From Arthrobacter yangruifuii (GTDB lineage: Bacteria; Actinomycetota; Actinomycetes; Actinomycetales; Micrococcaceae): DNA of 64,000 nt. A program made the position numbers and the translations under genes. Positions 1 to 7,382 of this stretch are shown here, piece by piece. The stretch is taken from NCBI RefSeq assembly GCF_009192775.1, contig NZ_VTFX01000004.1, forward strand, positions 62,001 to 126,000, given 5' to 3'. Positions within the stretch are counted from its first letter, which is position 1; each line of letters begins with the position of its first letter. Under the pieces are notes generated by a model. That model searched no databases and had not been told where the DNA came from. It saw nothing but the letters and a program-made list of their open reading frames with translations.

Positions 1-1
1 T

Positions 2-442
2 CCAATCTCGCAGCTGGTCATGCCCACCGGGCGGGACGACGTCGAGCTGTCCCTGCGGGCCTCCATCCGCAACCGCGGCCAGCGCCGCGCTGCCGCCGAG
101 GCCCGGCTCGAGGCTCTTGGGCTGCTCGCGCTGGCGGACCGCAGCATCTACGACCTTTCCGGCGGGGAACGGCAGCTGATGGCACTGGCCTCCGTACTGG
201 CCGTTGACCCTGCCGTACTCGTAGCGGACGAGCCCAGCACCCTGCTGGATCTGCGCAACACGGCACGGCTGCGGCGGGTCTTCGCCTCGCTCCCCCAGCA
301 GGTCATCTACACCACCCATGACCTCGATTTCGCTGCCGATGCGGACCGCGTCCTGGTGATGGACAACGGTGCGGTGGTGTTCGACGGCGGCCCCCGGGAG
401 GGCATAGCCGCCTACCGTGCGCTGGCGCTGGGGGTGCGGTGA
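2..442 (+). CDS. ECF transporter ATP-binding protein, 5'-truncated by the window edge
   Basis: This is the C-terminal part of an ABC ATPase that energises an energy-coupling-factor vitamin transporter. The frame is open from base 2, so the start and Walker A lie outside the window. Visible are a Q-loop-like segment (QLVMPTGRDDVEL), the ABC signature LSGGERQLMALA, Walker B ending in VADEPSTLLD, and the H-loop YTTHD. The stop overlaps the GTG of the EcfT gene by four bases (GTGA), so the two are translationally coupled. Pairing with a single short EcfT suggests a BioM/BioN-type biotin system, but the substrate-binding S component is not in view and the substrate is inferred only. Confidence 0.85.
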   Translation, partial: PISQLVMPTGRDDVELSLRASIRNRGQRRAAAEARLEALGLLALADRSIYDLSGGERQLMALASVLAVDPAVLVADEPSTLLDLRNTARLRRVFASLPQQVIYTTHDLDFAADADRVLVMDNGAVVFDGGPREGIAAYRALALGVR

Positions 443-1092
443 GACGGGCGGCCGGCTCCGCGGATCTCCTGGGTGCCTACCGTCCGGGGAACTCGTGGCT
501 CCACGCGGCACCGCTTGGGCTGAAGGCCGGCGCACTGGTGGTCCTGTCTGCGGCCGTGCTGGTGCTGCGGTCCCCCGCGGTGGTGGCGGCCGCAGCGGTC
601 CTCGTGCTTACTGCTTATGCAACCGCGCACCTGCTGCGCGAATCCTGGCGGCCGCTGCGGTCCATGTGGCCTGTCCTGCTGCTTCTAGGGGCGTTCCAAT
701 GGTGGGCGTCCGGGTGGGAGGCAGCATTGCTGGTTCCCGGCAACATTGCGCTCTGCGTAGCGGCTGCCCGGCTGCTGACACTGACCACTGCTCCGCAGGT
801 GCTCATGGACGGGCTGGTGTCCCTGGCACGGCCGCTGCGGCAGCTGGGTGCGGATCCGGAGAGGTTCGGGCTGACCCTGGCGCTGATGCTGCGCAGCATT
901 CCGTTCCTGCTGGGCTCGGCCAGGGATGTCCGGGAGTCGGCCATGGCACGCGGACTGGAGCGCAATCCCCGGGCGCTCACCGTTCCGGTGGCCATCCGGG
1001 CGCTCACCGTTCCGGTGGCCATCCGGGCGGTTGCCTATGCCCGGCAGACCGGCGATGCGCTGGCGGCGCGCGGAATCGGCGAAAGGATCTGA
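439..1092 (+). CDS. ecfT: ECF transporter transmembrane protein EcfT (BioN-like)
   Basis: EcfT couples ATP hydrolysis by the ATPase dimer to toppling of the membrane S component. The 217-residue protein has several hydrophobic helices (about residues 30-65, 75-115) followed by an amphipathic coupling region carrying the two expected Ala-Arg-Gly motifs, MARGLER and AARGIGER. Length is close to the short BioN class. The start is GTG at 439, inside the stop of the upstream ATPase gene. An odd feature is a perfect nine-residue duplication (ALTVPVAIR twice) between the two ARG motifs, caused by a 27-bp tandem repeat. The reading frame is kept. Confidence 0.8.
   Translation: MRRAAGSADLLGAYRPGNSWLHAAPLGLKAGALVVLSAAVLVLRSPAVVAAAAVLVLTAYATAHLLRESWRPLRSMWPVLLLLGAFQWWASGWEAALLVPGNIALCVAAARLLTLTTAPQVLMDGLVSLARPLRQLGADPERFGLTLALMLRSIPFLLGSARDVRESAMARGLERNPRALTVPVAIRALTVPVAIRAVAYARQTGDALAARGIGERI
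971..1024 (+). repeat. 27-bp perfect tandem duplication inside ecfT
   Basis: Two identical 27-base copies lie head to tail at 971-997 and 998-1024, with the first five bases of the unit continuing past 1024. The unit is a multiple of three, so it inserts nine residues (ALTVPVAIR) without a frameshift. It falls between the two coupling motifs of EcfT. Confidence 0.95.
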
Positions 1093-1126
1093 TCCCGGCG
1101 GAACTAAGGTTGCTGACGGCAACCGA

Positions 1127-1132
1127 TAACCT
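1127..1132 (+). promoter_or_regulatory. -10-like hexamer TAACCT six bases before a start
   Basis: TAACCT ends six bases before the ATG at 1139. No clear -35 box is seen. The short distance would give a leaderless mRNA, although the intervening AAGGGA could also serve as a very close ribosome binding site. Confidence 0.35.
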
Positions 1133-1138
1133 AAGGGA

Positions 1139-2041
1139 ATGAGTTTCAATAACAACGCCCGCCTGGATTCCTCCCGGGTCAGCGACCGGCGCGGCAAAGG
1201 AAAAGGTATTGCCGTAGGCGGAGGACTGGGCGGCGGCCTGCTGCTGATCCTGTCCCTGTTCTTCGGATCGGATGTGATTGACGGGCTTGGCCTCAGCGAG
1301 GGTTCCGGCACAGCTGCAGGCCAGGCGCAATCCGAGAGTATTGACACGTGCCTGAACGGCCAGGACGCCAATGAACGGCTGGATTGCCGCATTCTGGGGA
1401 CCGCCGAAAGCCTCGACAGCTTCTGGGAGCCGTATCTGGCCGATTCCGGCTTGACCTACACAGAACCTGGCGTGGTGCTCTTTACCGACCAGACCAGCAC
1501 CGGCTGCGGCTCCGCCACCAGCGCCGTCGGCCCGTTCTACTGCCCTGCCGACGAGCAGACCTACTACGACACGGCGTTCTTCTCCGATCTGGTCACGAGC
1601 TACGGGTCCTCCGGAGGTCCGCTGGCGCAGGAATACGTGGTTGCGCATGAGTTTGGCCACCATATCCAGCAGATCACCGGCTCCAGTGCCGGCCGGAATG
1701 CGGATCCGCAGGGCGCCGACTCCGCTTCCGTCCGTACAGAGCTGCAGGCCGACTGCTACGCAGGCCTGTGGGCCCGCCATGCGGCCTCGCAGCCTGCTCC
1801 GGGATCGGACGAGCCTTTCCTGGCGCCGTTTACGGAAACAGACATCAGCGATGCACTTTCGGCCGCCTCTGCAGTGGGAGACGACCGGATCCAGGCGTCA
1901 GCTACGGGACAGGTGAATCCGGAAAGCTGGACCCACGGCTCCAGCGCCCAGCGCCAGTCCTGGTTCCTGGCCGGGTACAACGACGGCGGCAGCCTGGAAA
2001 CGTGCGATACCTTCAGGGCTGCGGACCTGTCCCGTCCGTAG
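1139..2041 (+). CDS. Neutral zinc metallopeptidase (YpfJ family), membrane-anchored
   Basis: Putative zinc peptidase of the YpfJ/Zn_peptidase family, 300 residues. The N-terminus has a basic Gly-rich stretch and one membrane segment (about residues 27-45, GLLLILSLFFG), so the catalytic domain should face outside. The zinc motif HEFGH sits at about residues 170-174, followed by TELQADCYAGLWA, where a Glu is the expected third ligand. Cysteines in the outer domain could form disulfides. Physiological substrates of this family are unknown. It is the last gene before the strand switch at 2.1 kb. Confidence 0.85.
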   Translation: MSFNNNARLDSSRVSDRRGKGKGIAVGGGLGGGLLLILSLFFGSDVIDGLGLSEGSGTAAGQAQSESIDTCLNGQDANERLDCRILGTAESLDSFWEPYLADSGLTYTEPGVVLFTDQTSTGCGSATSAVGPFYCPADEQTYYDTAFFSDLVTSYGSSGGPLAQEYVVAHEFGHHIQQITGSSAGRNADPQGADSASVRTELQADCYAGLWARHAASQPAPGSDEPFLAPFTETDISDALSAASAVGDDRIQASATGQVNPESWTHGSSAQRQSWFLAGYNDGGSLETCDTFRAADLSRP

Positions 2042-2344
2042 CGTGGTCCGGACGGGCCGGTCCGGCTTGTCGAATAGCCCGGATGAGCGTCCTCTGCGTC
2101 CACCCCGGGGGCTGTCCGGGTGAGGGTCCAGCAAGGACCGGCCCCTGCACCCCTTCACCTCTGGGCCCCTGGGCCCCTGGGGCAGTGTGAAGGGTGTCCG
2201 ACCGGTTGAAAGGGTCTGGTCGACGATCCAAACCATTGGGCCGTCTGAGTAACTGGCAAGGTTGGGCCGGGGCCGCCGCTGAACGACTGTGTACTCCTCC
2301 AGTGGGCTGGCTGGGCCACGGGTCTTCGACTGAGCCAGCGCGAC
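2042..2344. other. Intergenic region between convergent genes
   Basis: No credible gene is seen. It contains a short stem just after the peptidase stop (arms 2048-2053 and 2060-2065), a larger hairpin at 2148-2196, and two tandem copies of GGGCCCCT at 2163-2178. It probably holds the ends of both convergent transcripts. Confidence 0.5.
2148..2196. terminator. Hairpin between convergent genes, possible terminator
   Basis: CACCCCTTCAC (2148-2158) can pair with GTGTGAAGGGTG (2185-2196) with one bulged C. The loop holds the GGGCCCCT tandem repeat. There is no T-tract on either side, so termination is only inferred. Confidence 0.4.
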
Positions 2345-4219
2345 TCAGAACGGCGGCGGGTCCTCGTCCCGGGGATCTGTCTCCGCATCGTGGCTTCCCA
2401 GTTCGAGGAACGGTTCGGTCCGGTAGACCCGTCCCGTCGGGGACGTCCACTCCATCACTCCCGGTGTCGGTTGGGTGGCTTTCCAGAATCCCAGGGTCTT
2501 GAACCGGTGATGCCGGCGGCAGAGGTGTTCCAGGTTGCCGTGTTCGGTGTTCCCGCCATTCACCCAGTCGGTGGTGTGGTCGATTTCCGTGACCGCAGTA
2601 CCGACCCGGCATCCCGGGAACCGGCACGTTCCGTCGCGGGCCCGTAGCCAGCGGGCGAGTCCGGCGGGGACTTTCCGGCGTCGTCCGACCCCGAGGATCT
2701 CCCCGGTGGCTGGGTCCTGGGCCAACCCGGTCCAGTGCACGGCGTTGCGTGCGAGTCGGCGGGCTGCGTCGGCGCTGATCGGTCCGTAGCCGTGCAGTTC
2801 GGCAGGCTGCTCGTCGGCACCGAACAATGTTTCGGCGTTGATCAAGACCATGATCTCGGCCCGCGGCAAAACACCCATGGGTTCGGACGGCTCGTCAGGT
2901 TCGGTGCCACCGGCTTCGCGAGACTTGCGAGCATTCCCAGTCCCGCGACCGGTTCCATCTGTGCGGTTGACCCCACCACTGGAACCACCACGGGGTGAAC
3001 CAAGCCCGCCCATCAGCAGTTGGGTCAGGATGTCGGCACGCAGCTGGTCCGCTGTCCGCAGGTCCCCGTCCGCCTGCTCACCACGGGCTGACGTACACAA
3101 CGCTGTGTAGATCTGCTGGGCATGCTCGGCCCGCAGATGGGCGGAGAGCCAGGACATGCCGTCCTCGTCCCGTTCCAGGATCACCTTGCGTTTCTCGAAC
3201 GCTGTCCGGTGCCGTTCGGCAATGGTCTCGGGATAGGTTTTCTCCCGCAGCCGGCGTGCCTTGGCACAGAACTGTGGCCGGGTTATGCCTTCGGCTTTGG
3301 CGAGCAGCTCCGCCTCAAACTCCGGGAGTTTGGAAGCGGGAATGTCCTGGCACTGGTCCAGGACCACCTGCGCGTGCGCATAGGAGAAGCGTCCTTCTTC
3401 CAGTCCGGTCAGGGTGGCGGTGTGGGTGCTGCAGAGTCTGCCGGCTTCGACCATCATGCCCTGCGCGGTGGTCTGCGGAACATTCAAAATCGCAGCGCAC
3501 TCGGAGGCAGCGAGGCTGAACGCGAGCCCCGGACCTTCACTGCCGAAGTGCTTGCACACATCCTTGCGGAACAGTTCCTCCATATGGTTGAGCGCGCGGG
3601 CCTGCTGGGCCTGCGTCCACCGAACCAAATGCGACAGACGGGCCAATACCTCACCGGTGGCGTGTTCGTCGAAGGACTCCAGATTCGCCATCGCCAGCAC
3701 CCCGGTAAAACCGTCCGGAAAGCCATCACCATCAGCACCGGTGGCACCTGTGGCGGGTTCTGCAGGTTCAGCGGGCTCCGCAGGTTCAGCGGCCGGCGAG
3801 TCTGTGGTGTCCTCTGGGACGGGTCCGGGTTCTGCGGGTTCAACCGTTGGGTCGGGGTCGGCGGATGCGGATCCTACTTCCGGCCCCGCAGCGGAATCCG
3901 ATGTGGAGTCTGCCGCCGGTCTTGCGGTGAAGTCGGGATCCGGCGCGGAACTGGGTGCGTCGAAGAGGGTGGCAGCAGGCGTATCGGCGGGATTGGTAGA
4001 GGCATCGCCGGTGTTGGTGTTGGTATATGCGGACGCGGCAGTGTCGCCCTCAGCGCCGGCCTGAGCGCCGCCGTCACCACTGACATCCGGAACCGCCCGA
4101 TACACCGCCACCGTGCAGGGCGTGCGCGAAGCATCCTCGTTGCCAGCCGGGCCTGTTGGCTGCTGGTCGTACCTGCCTGATTCTTCGGTTGTCCGGTCGG
4201 TGTCCCCGAGCTGATCCAT
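2345..4219 (-). CDS. DUF222 and HNH endonuclease domain protein (13E12-like)
   Basis: A 624-residue protein with three parts. Residues 1 to about 165 are low-complexity, rich in Ala, Pro, Glu, Asp and Ser, with a run of Ala-Glu-Pro triplets. Next comes a DUF222 helical domain. The C-terminal HNH nuclease domain shows CRFPGCRVGTAVTEIDHTTD and LCRRHHRFKT, with two Cys plus His-Asn-His type residues. The family is present in many copies in Arthrobacter and mycobacteria (the 13E12 group) and is thought to be mobile or nuclease-like, but its function is not established. The ATG at 4219 is preceded by GAGGG almost directly. A start nearer the DUF222 domain is possible. Confidence 0.85.
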   Translation of the reverse strand: MDQLGDTDRTTEESGRYDQQPTGPAGNEDASRTPCTVAVYRAVPDVSGDGGAQAGAEGDTAASAYTNTNTGDASTNPADTPAATLFDAPSSAPDPDFTARPAADSTSDSAAGPEVGSASADPDPTVEPAEPGPVPEDTTDSPAAEPAEPAEPAEPATGATGADGDGFPDGFTGVLAMANLESFDEHATGEVLARLSHLVRWTQAQQARALNHMEELFRKDVCKHFGSEGPGLAFSLAASECAAILNVPQTTAQGMMVEAGRLCSTHTATLTGLEEGRFSYAHAQVVLDQCQDIPASKLPEFEAELLAKAEGITRPQFCAKARRLREKTYPETIAERHRTAFEKRKVILERDEDGMSWLSAHLRAEHAQQIYTALCTSARGEQADGDLRTADQLRADILTQLLMGGLGSPRGGSSGGVNRTDGTGRGTGNARKSREAGGTEPDEPSEPMGVLPRAEIMVLINAETLFGADEQPAELHGYGPISADAARRLARNAVHWTGLAQDPATGEILGVGRRRKVPAGLARWLRARDGTCRFPGCRVGTAVTEIDHTTDWVNGGNTEHGNLEHLCRRHHRFKTLGFWKATQPTPGVMEWTSPTGRVYRTEPFLELGSHDAETDPRDEDPPPF

Positions 4220-4368
4220 ACCCTCAGGATTTCACCCGGCACTGACATTTCCGCCCGAAAACAGGCCAAAAACGGGCCTCCCGAAAAAGCGAAAATACCC
4301 GTCTTTCTCAGACGACTACCTAGTCCGCACCACCCCGACAGGTCATCTCCGAGGAACGGTTTTACCCC

Positions 4369-4935
4369 TCAATGTCCCGAATCAAGGACCTCAACTGCGG
4401 AAGCTGGAATGGCGCCGGACAGCCAAACCCCCGACGCCGATCGATAGAAGCTGACCCCTGCCGAAGCCGCAATGTCCGTGGCGATCCGGAGAATCACGGG
4501 GTCGGCGTCCTTGCGCTGTCCCACCTGATGTGCCTGCTCGACCGTTTCCGCCAGATGGACGTACTGCCGCTTCATGGGCAGGAGCCCGGACCTGCGGATG
4601 GCGGGCAGGGAGGCCCGGGCTGTGCCGTGGAAAAGCACGACCGGCGGCGTACAGGGCTCCTCAGCCGGCAGGACCGGTACGGAGTGTCCATGCACGGCCC
4701 GGATCCGACCATTGCTCATCTGATGCCGCTTCTTCTCCGATGCTTCGAGCACCTCCCGAAGCACTGCCTCGTCGACGTATGCCCACCCCGGACCCAGCCG
4801 GTGAAGGGCGTCCAGCACGTCGCTGATCGGTGCCCATCCCTCAGGATCCAGCTCCAGCAGGTACTCCCCCGGTGCGTGACGGAGTGCATGGGACAGGACC
4901 CTGCTGATCTCGGTTCGGCTTGGCTGCTCACCCAT
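4369..4935 (-). CDS. kptA: RNA 2'-phosphotransferase, Tpt1/KptA family
   Basis: Family enzymes remove an internal RNA 2'-phosphate by transferring it to NAD+, giving ADP-ribose 1'',2''-cyclic phosphate. From the ATG at 4935 the protein has 188 residues, the usual length. That start has AGGGAGA seven bases upstream, whereas longer in-frame starts have poor context. Conserved elements are LSHALRH (R19, H20), KKRHQMSNGRIRAVHGHS, VLFHGT, YVHLAET and VGQRKDADPVILRI (R141). These match the Arg-His-Arg-Arg catalytic set of the family. Bacteria have no yeast-type tRNA splicing, so the natural substrate is unknown. Some family members ADP-ribosylate RNA or DNA ends. Confidence 0.88.
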   Translation of the reverse strand: MGEQPSRTEISRVLSHALRHAPGEYLLELDPEGWAPISDVLDALHRLGPGWAYVDEAVLREVLEASEKKRHQMSNGRIRAVHGHSVPVLPAEEPCTPPVVLFHGTARASLPAIRRSGLLPMKRQYVHLAETVEQAHQVGQRKDADPVILRIATDIAASAGVSFYRSASGVWLSGAIPASAVEVLDSGH

Positions 4936-5037
4936 AGGTCTTCTCCCTCTTCCCGAGTCTCTTTCCCCGTTGAAAAGTCCACCTGAACTCTCCACAGTCC
5001 CCGCAGCCATCAACCCCCGCTTGGCGGAACGGGTACC

Positions 5038-5673
5038 CTACCGCCGCAGGTCCGCCAGCTCGCGCCTAAGATCCGTGCCGGCACCGAAAAGTACGGTCCG
5101 GAAGCCCAGCGCCTGTGCTGCCGAGATGTTCCGGGTGTTGTCGTCTATGAACACCACGTCTCCAGGCGCCGCCGGCAGGTCCCGCAGCACATGCTCGAAG
5201 ATCCGACGGTCAGGTTTAGTCATCCGGAGCGGCCCGCTGAAATAGGTTTTCTCGAAGTACTGAGCCCAGGACGACTCCCGCAGGTACCGCTCAGACATCC
5301 CCTCCGGCATGTTGGAGAGCAGGGCCAGGCGTGCGCCCTCGTCCGCAAGGCTTTGCAGCACGCCTACCGTCGCCGGATTCAGGCGGGACCACTGCGCGGC
5401 ATCCAGGTCTTCCAGAACCGCCAGGCGTTCCTCCTCCACGGTCCTGCCAAGCACCGCTGCCCAGTAGTCGGCAGGTGTCAGCGTGCCGGCGTCGAAGGCT
5501 TCCCGGTGCGTCCAGTACCGGCTGTCAGCGTGAGCAAGGTCCCTGCCGGCCTGCGCCTGAAGGGCATCCCAGTCGGCCGGCTCAGGAGCTGTCGAAATCA
5601 CCATGCCGTAGTCGAACAGATACCACATTCCGGGAGAGGACAACGGCACCTCAGACGCCCGGCTGCCCGACAT
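5038..5673 (-). CDS. HAD-superfamily hydrolase, subclass IA, YihX-like
   Basis: Likely small-molecule phosphatase of 211 residues. Motif I is LFDYGMVI, with the nucleophile Asp but Gly at the position of the usual second Asp. The same pattern (FDLGN, FDLGG) is found in YihX and the soluble epoxide hydrolase N-domain branch, so it need not mean loss of activity. Motif II is LLSNMPEGM, motif III has the Lys of MTKPDRRIF, and motif IV is VVFIDDNTRNI. The ATG at 5673 overlaps the upstream gene by 23 bases. The second Met, at 5628, starts directly before motif I and is an alternative. The substrate cannot be told. Confidence 0.85.
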   Translation of the reverse strand: MSGSRASEVPLSSPGMWYLFDYGMVISTAPEPADWDALQAQAGRDLAHADSRYWTHREAFDAGTLTPADYWAAVLGRTVEEERLAVLEDLDAAQWSRLNPATVGVLQSLADEGARLALLSNMPEGMSERYLRESSWAQYFEKTYFSGPLRMTKPDRRIFEHVLRDLPAAPGDVVFIDDNTRNISAAQALGFRTVLFGAGTDLRRELADLRR

Positions 5674-6058
5674 TTACTTCGGTAACGTCCCGGCAGAGCA
5701 GCCAGCGGCTGTCCTCCAGCCGCCAGGATTCCATCAGCAGCGCCCGTGCGGTGATTTCACCTTTGTTGCGGTAGGTCATCTCGTAAAACACCACGGCTTC
5801 CTCCCGGCCGCGCGGGGCGACGGTACGGAATCCCGCATGCACGGTGCTGCCCTGAAGCGCCTGGACCGTGTCGCGGAAACCCTTTCTGGCGCCTTCGCCG
5901 TCAAACGGCTCCGCGGCATCGGCCGAGGAGCCCAGCCAGCCGTGATACCCGGACGCCAGGCAGGCCTCAATGGGGGTGCTGTCCCCCGTCGCCATGGCCT
6001 GGTTCCAGGCCGCCAGATACTGGTCGTGGAAGTGAACGGTGCTCGCGGTATTCCCCAT
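5651..6058 (-). CDS. NTF2-like / SnoaL-like protein
   Basis: A 135-residue protein with the size and pattern of the NTF2-like fold: an N-terminal helix (FHDQYLAAWNQAMATGD), a middle section with WLGSSADAAEPF, and C-terminal strands such as EAVVFYEMTYRN and ALLMESWRLEDSRWLLCRDVTEV. Members include DUF4440 and SnoaL enzymes and small binding proteins, so the role is unassigned. The ATG at 6058 is preferred because TAGCGT lies seven bases upstream and no Shine-Dalgarno is present. A TTG at 6106 would add 16 residues. The next gene overlaps its end by 23 bases. Confidence 0.7.
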   Translation of the reverse strand: MGNTASTVHFHDQYLAAWNQAMATGDSTPIEACLASGYHGWLGSSADAAEPFDGEGARKGFRDTVQALQGSTVHAGFRTVAPRGREEAVVFYEMTYRNKGEITARALLMESWRLEDSRWLLCRDVTEVNVGQPGV

Positions 6059-6065
6059 GCCGCGA

Positions 6066-6071
6066 ACGCTA
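6066..6071 (-). promoter_or_regulatory. -10-like TAGCGT seven bases before the NTF2-like gene
   Basis: On the minus strand TAGCGT is followed by seven bases and then the ATG at 6058, consistent with a leaderless mRNA. No clear -35 box is seen. Confidence 0.35.
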
Positions 6072-6107
6072 GCAGCGGCCGGGAGGAAAAGAGTGCAGAC
6101 ACGCAAA

Positions 6108-6136
6108 GGCCGCCCCCGGCAAATCCGGGAGCGGCC
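6108..6136 (-). terminator. Terminator after the suf operon
   Basis: Twelve-base arms (6108-6119 and 6125-6136) pair with one mismatch around a five-base loop, 14 bases past the sufT stop. On the minus strand the stem is followed by TTTGCGTG. This is the natural end of the sufRBDCT transcript. Confidence 0.65.
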
Positions 6137-6150
6137 AATAGGCGCAAACG

Positions 6151-6480
6151 CTAGATGTTGAAGCCGAGGGCCCGCATCTGGTCGCGGCCGTCGTCGGTGA
6201 TCTTGTCAGGTCCCCACGGCGGCATCCATACCCAGTTCAGGCGCCATTCGTCGACGACGCCGTCCAGTGCCTGGGCGGTCTGCTCTTCGATCACGTCGGT
6301 CAGCGGGCAGGCTGCCGTCGTCAGGGTCATGTCGATCAGCAGTGCGCCGTCTTCGGCGTACTTCAGTCCGTAGAGCAGGCCCAGATCGACAACATTCACC
6401 CCCAGTTCGGGGTCAATGACGTCCTTGAGGGCCTCTTCAACGTCCTCCAGGGACGTGGAGGCCAGGTCGGAGTCGCTCAT
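6151..6480 (-). CDS. sufT: Fe-S cluster assembly protein SufT (MIP18/DUF59 family)
   Basis: SufT-type proteins help mature or deliver iron-sulfur clusters to client proteins in the cytosol. The 109-residue sequence has the family hallmarks: VIDPELGVNVVDLGLLYGL (DPE then DLGL), the Cys of MTLTTAACPLTDVIEEQ, and a WVWMPPWGPDKIT segment near the end. The ATG at 6480 has AAGGAG six bases upstream. It starts 23 bases after sufC and is last in the suf operon. The sufS and sufU genes that usually lie between sufC and sufT in mycobacteria are absent here. Confidence 0.9.
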   Translation of the reverse strand: MSDSDLASTSLEDVEEALKDVIDPELGVNVVDLGLLYGLKYAEDGALLIDMTLTTAACPLTDVIEEQTAQALDGVVDEWRLNWVWMPPWGPDKITDDGRDQMRALGFNI

Positions 6481-6503
6481 TTTTGCTCCTTCAGCTGTCT
6501 TTG

Positions 6504-7274
6504 CTACGCGCCGGCTGCGGCGTTGGCGCCGGTGAAGCGGTCGTAACCTTCTTCTTCAAGCCGGTCCGCCAGTTCGGGCCCGCCCTGCTCGGCGATGTGT
6601 CCGTCAACGAAAACGTGGACGTAGTCGGGCTTGATGTAACGAAGGATACGCGTGTAGTGCGTGATGAGCAGGGTGCCCATGCCGCCCTTGGAGTGCTCGC
6701 GGTTCACGCCTTCGGAAACAATCTTCAGGGCATCGACGTCGAGACCGGAGTCGGTCTCATCGAGGATGGCGAACTTCGGGTGGAAGAGTTCAAGCTGCAG
6801 GATTTCCACGCGCTTCTTCTCGCCGCCGGAGAAGCCCTCGTTGACATTGCGCTGGGCAAAGTCGGCGTCGATACGCAGGTCGGCCATGGCCGCCTTGACG
6901 TCCTTGGTCCAGTGACGCAGCGAGGGGGCCTCGCCGTCGAGCGCGGTCTTTGCGGTGCGCAGGAAGTTGGTCATGGTGACGCCGGGAACCTCAACCGGGT
7001 ACTGCATGGCCAGGAAGAGGCCGGCGCGGGCACGCTCGTCCACGCTCATGGCGAGGACATCTTCGCCGTCGAGGGTGATGGAGCCGCTGTCTACGCTGTA
7101 GCGCGGGTGCCCGGCGATGGTGGAGGCCAGGGTGGACTTGCCGGAGCCGTTGGGGCCCATGATGGCGTGCGTCTCACCGGTGTTGATGGTCAGGCTGACA
7201 CCCTTCAGGATCGGCTTGCGGCCCTGTTCGGTCTCAATGCTGACGTGAAGATCCTTGATCTCAAGAGTAGACAT
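6504..7274 (-). CDS. sufC: Fe-S cluster assembly ATPase SufC
   Basis: SufC is the soluble ABC ATPase of the SufBCD scaffold. ATP-driven dimerisation opens the SufBD interface for cluster assembly. The 256-residue protein shows Walker A GPNGSGKST (residues 40-48), the Q-loop AMQYPVEVPGV, the SufC-type signature GFSGGEKKR, Walker B FAILDETDSGLD and the H-loop LLITHYTRIL. The ATG at 7274 matches the SufC N-terminus (MSTLEIKDL) and has AGGAGA 12 bases before it. A 108-base gap with two hairpins separates it from sufD, the only real gap between sufR and sufC. Confidence 0.95.
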   Translation of the reverse strand: MSTLEIKDLHVSIETEQGRKPILKGVSLTINTGETHAIMGPNGSGKSTLASTIAGHPRYSVDSGSITLDGEDVLAMSVDERARAGLFLAMQYPVEVPGVTMTNFLRTAKTALDGEAPSLRHWTKDVKAAMADLRIDADFAQRNVNEGFSGGEKKRVEILQLELFHPKFAILDETDSGLDVDALKIVSEGVNREHSKGGMGTLLITHYTRILRYIKPDYVHVFVDGHIAEQGGPELADRLEEEGYDRFTGANAAAGA

Positions 7275-7294
7275 GCGAGTTGGCTTTCTCCTTT

Positions 7295-7308
7295 GCACCC
7301 GCGGGTGC
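7295..7308. repeat. 14-bp palindrome upstream of sufC
   Basis: GCACCCGCGGGTGC is a perfect palindrome 20 bases before the sufC start. In the mRNA it could form a short stem ahead of the AGGAGA ribosome binding site. Confidence 0.5.
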
Positions 7309-7343
7309 GTTACTAAGCTTTGGGGATGGAAGGCGGCGCTGGC

Positions 7344-7373
7344 CGAAGGTGCCGGGGTGAGCCGGCACCTTCG
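7344..7373 (-). other. Intercistronic stem-loop between sufD and sufC
   Basis: Perfect 12-base arms CGAAGGTGCCGG (7344-7355) and CCGGCACCTTCG (7362-7373) flank a six-base loop, ten bases past the sufD stop. There is no T-tract, so it more likely protects or processes mRNA than stops transcription. Confidence 0.65.
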
Positions 7374-7382
7374 ACGCGTGGC

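Noticed and set aside
3690-3830. Repeated Ala-Glu-Pro codons considered as a DNA repeat or CRISPR-like array
   Set aside because: The copies are degenerate codon repeats inside one gene, without spacers of regular length.
4372-4986. A plus-strand frame opposite kptA
   Set aside because: KptA motifs are clear on the minus strand. The opposite frame has no domain.
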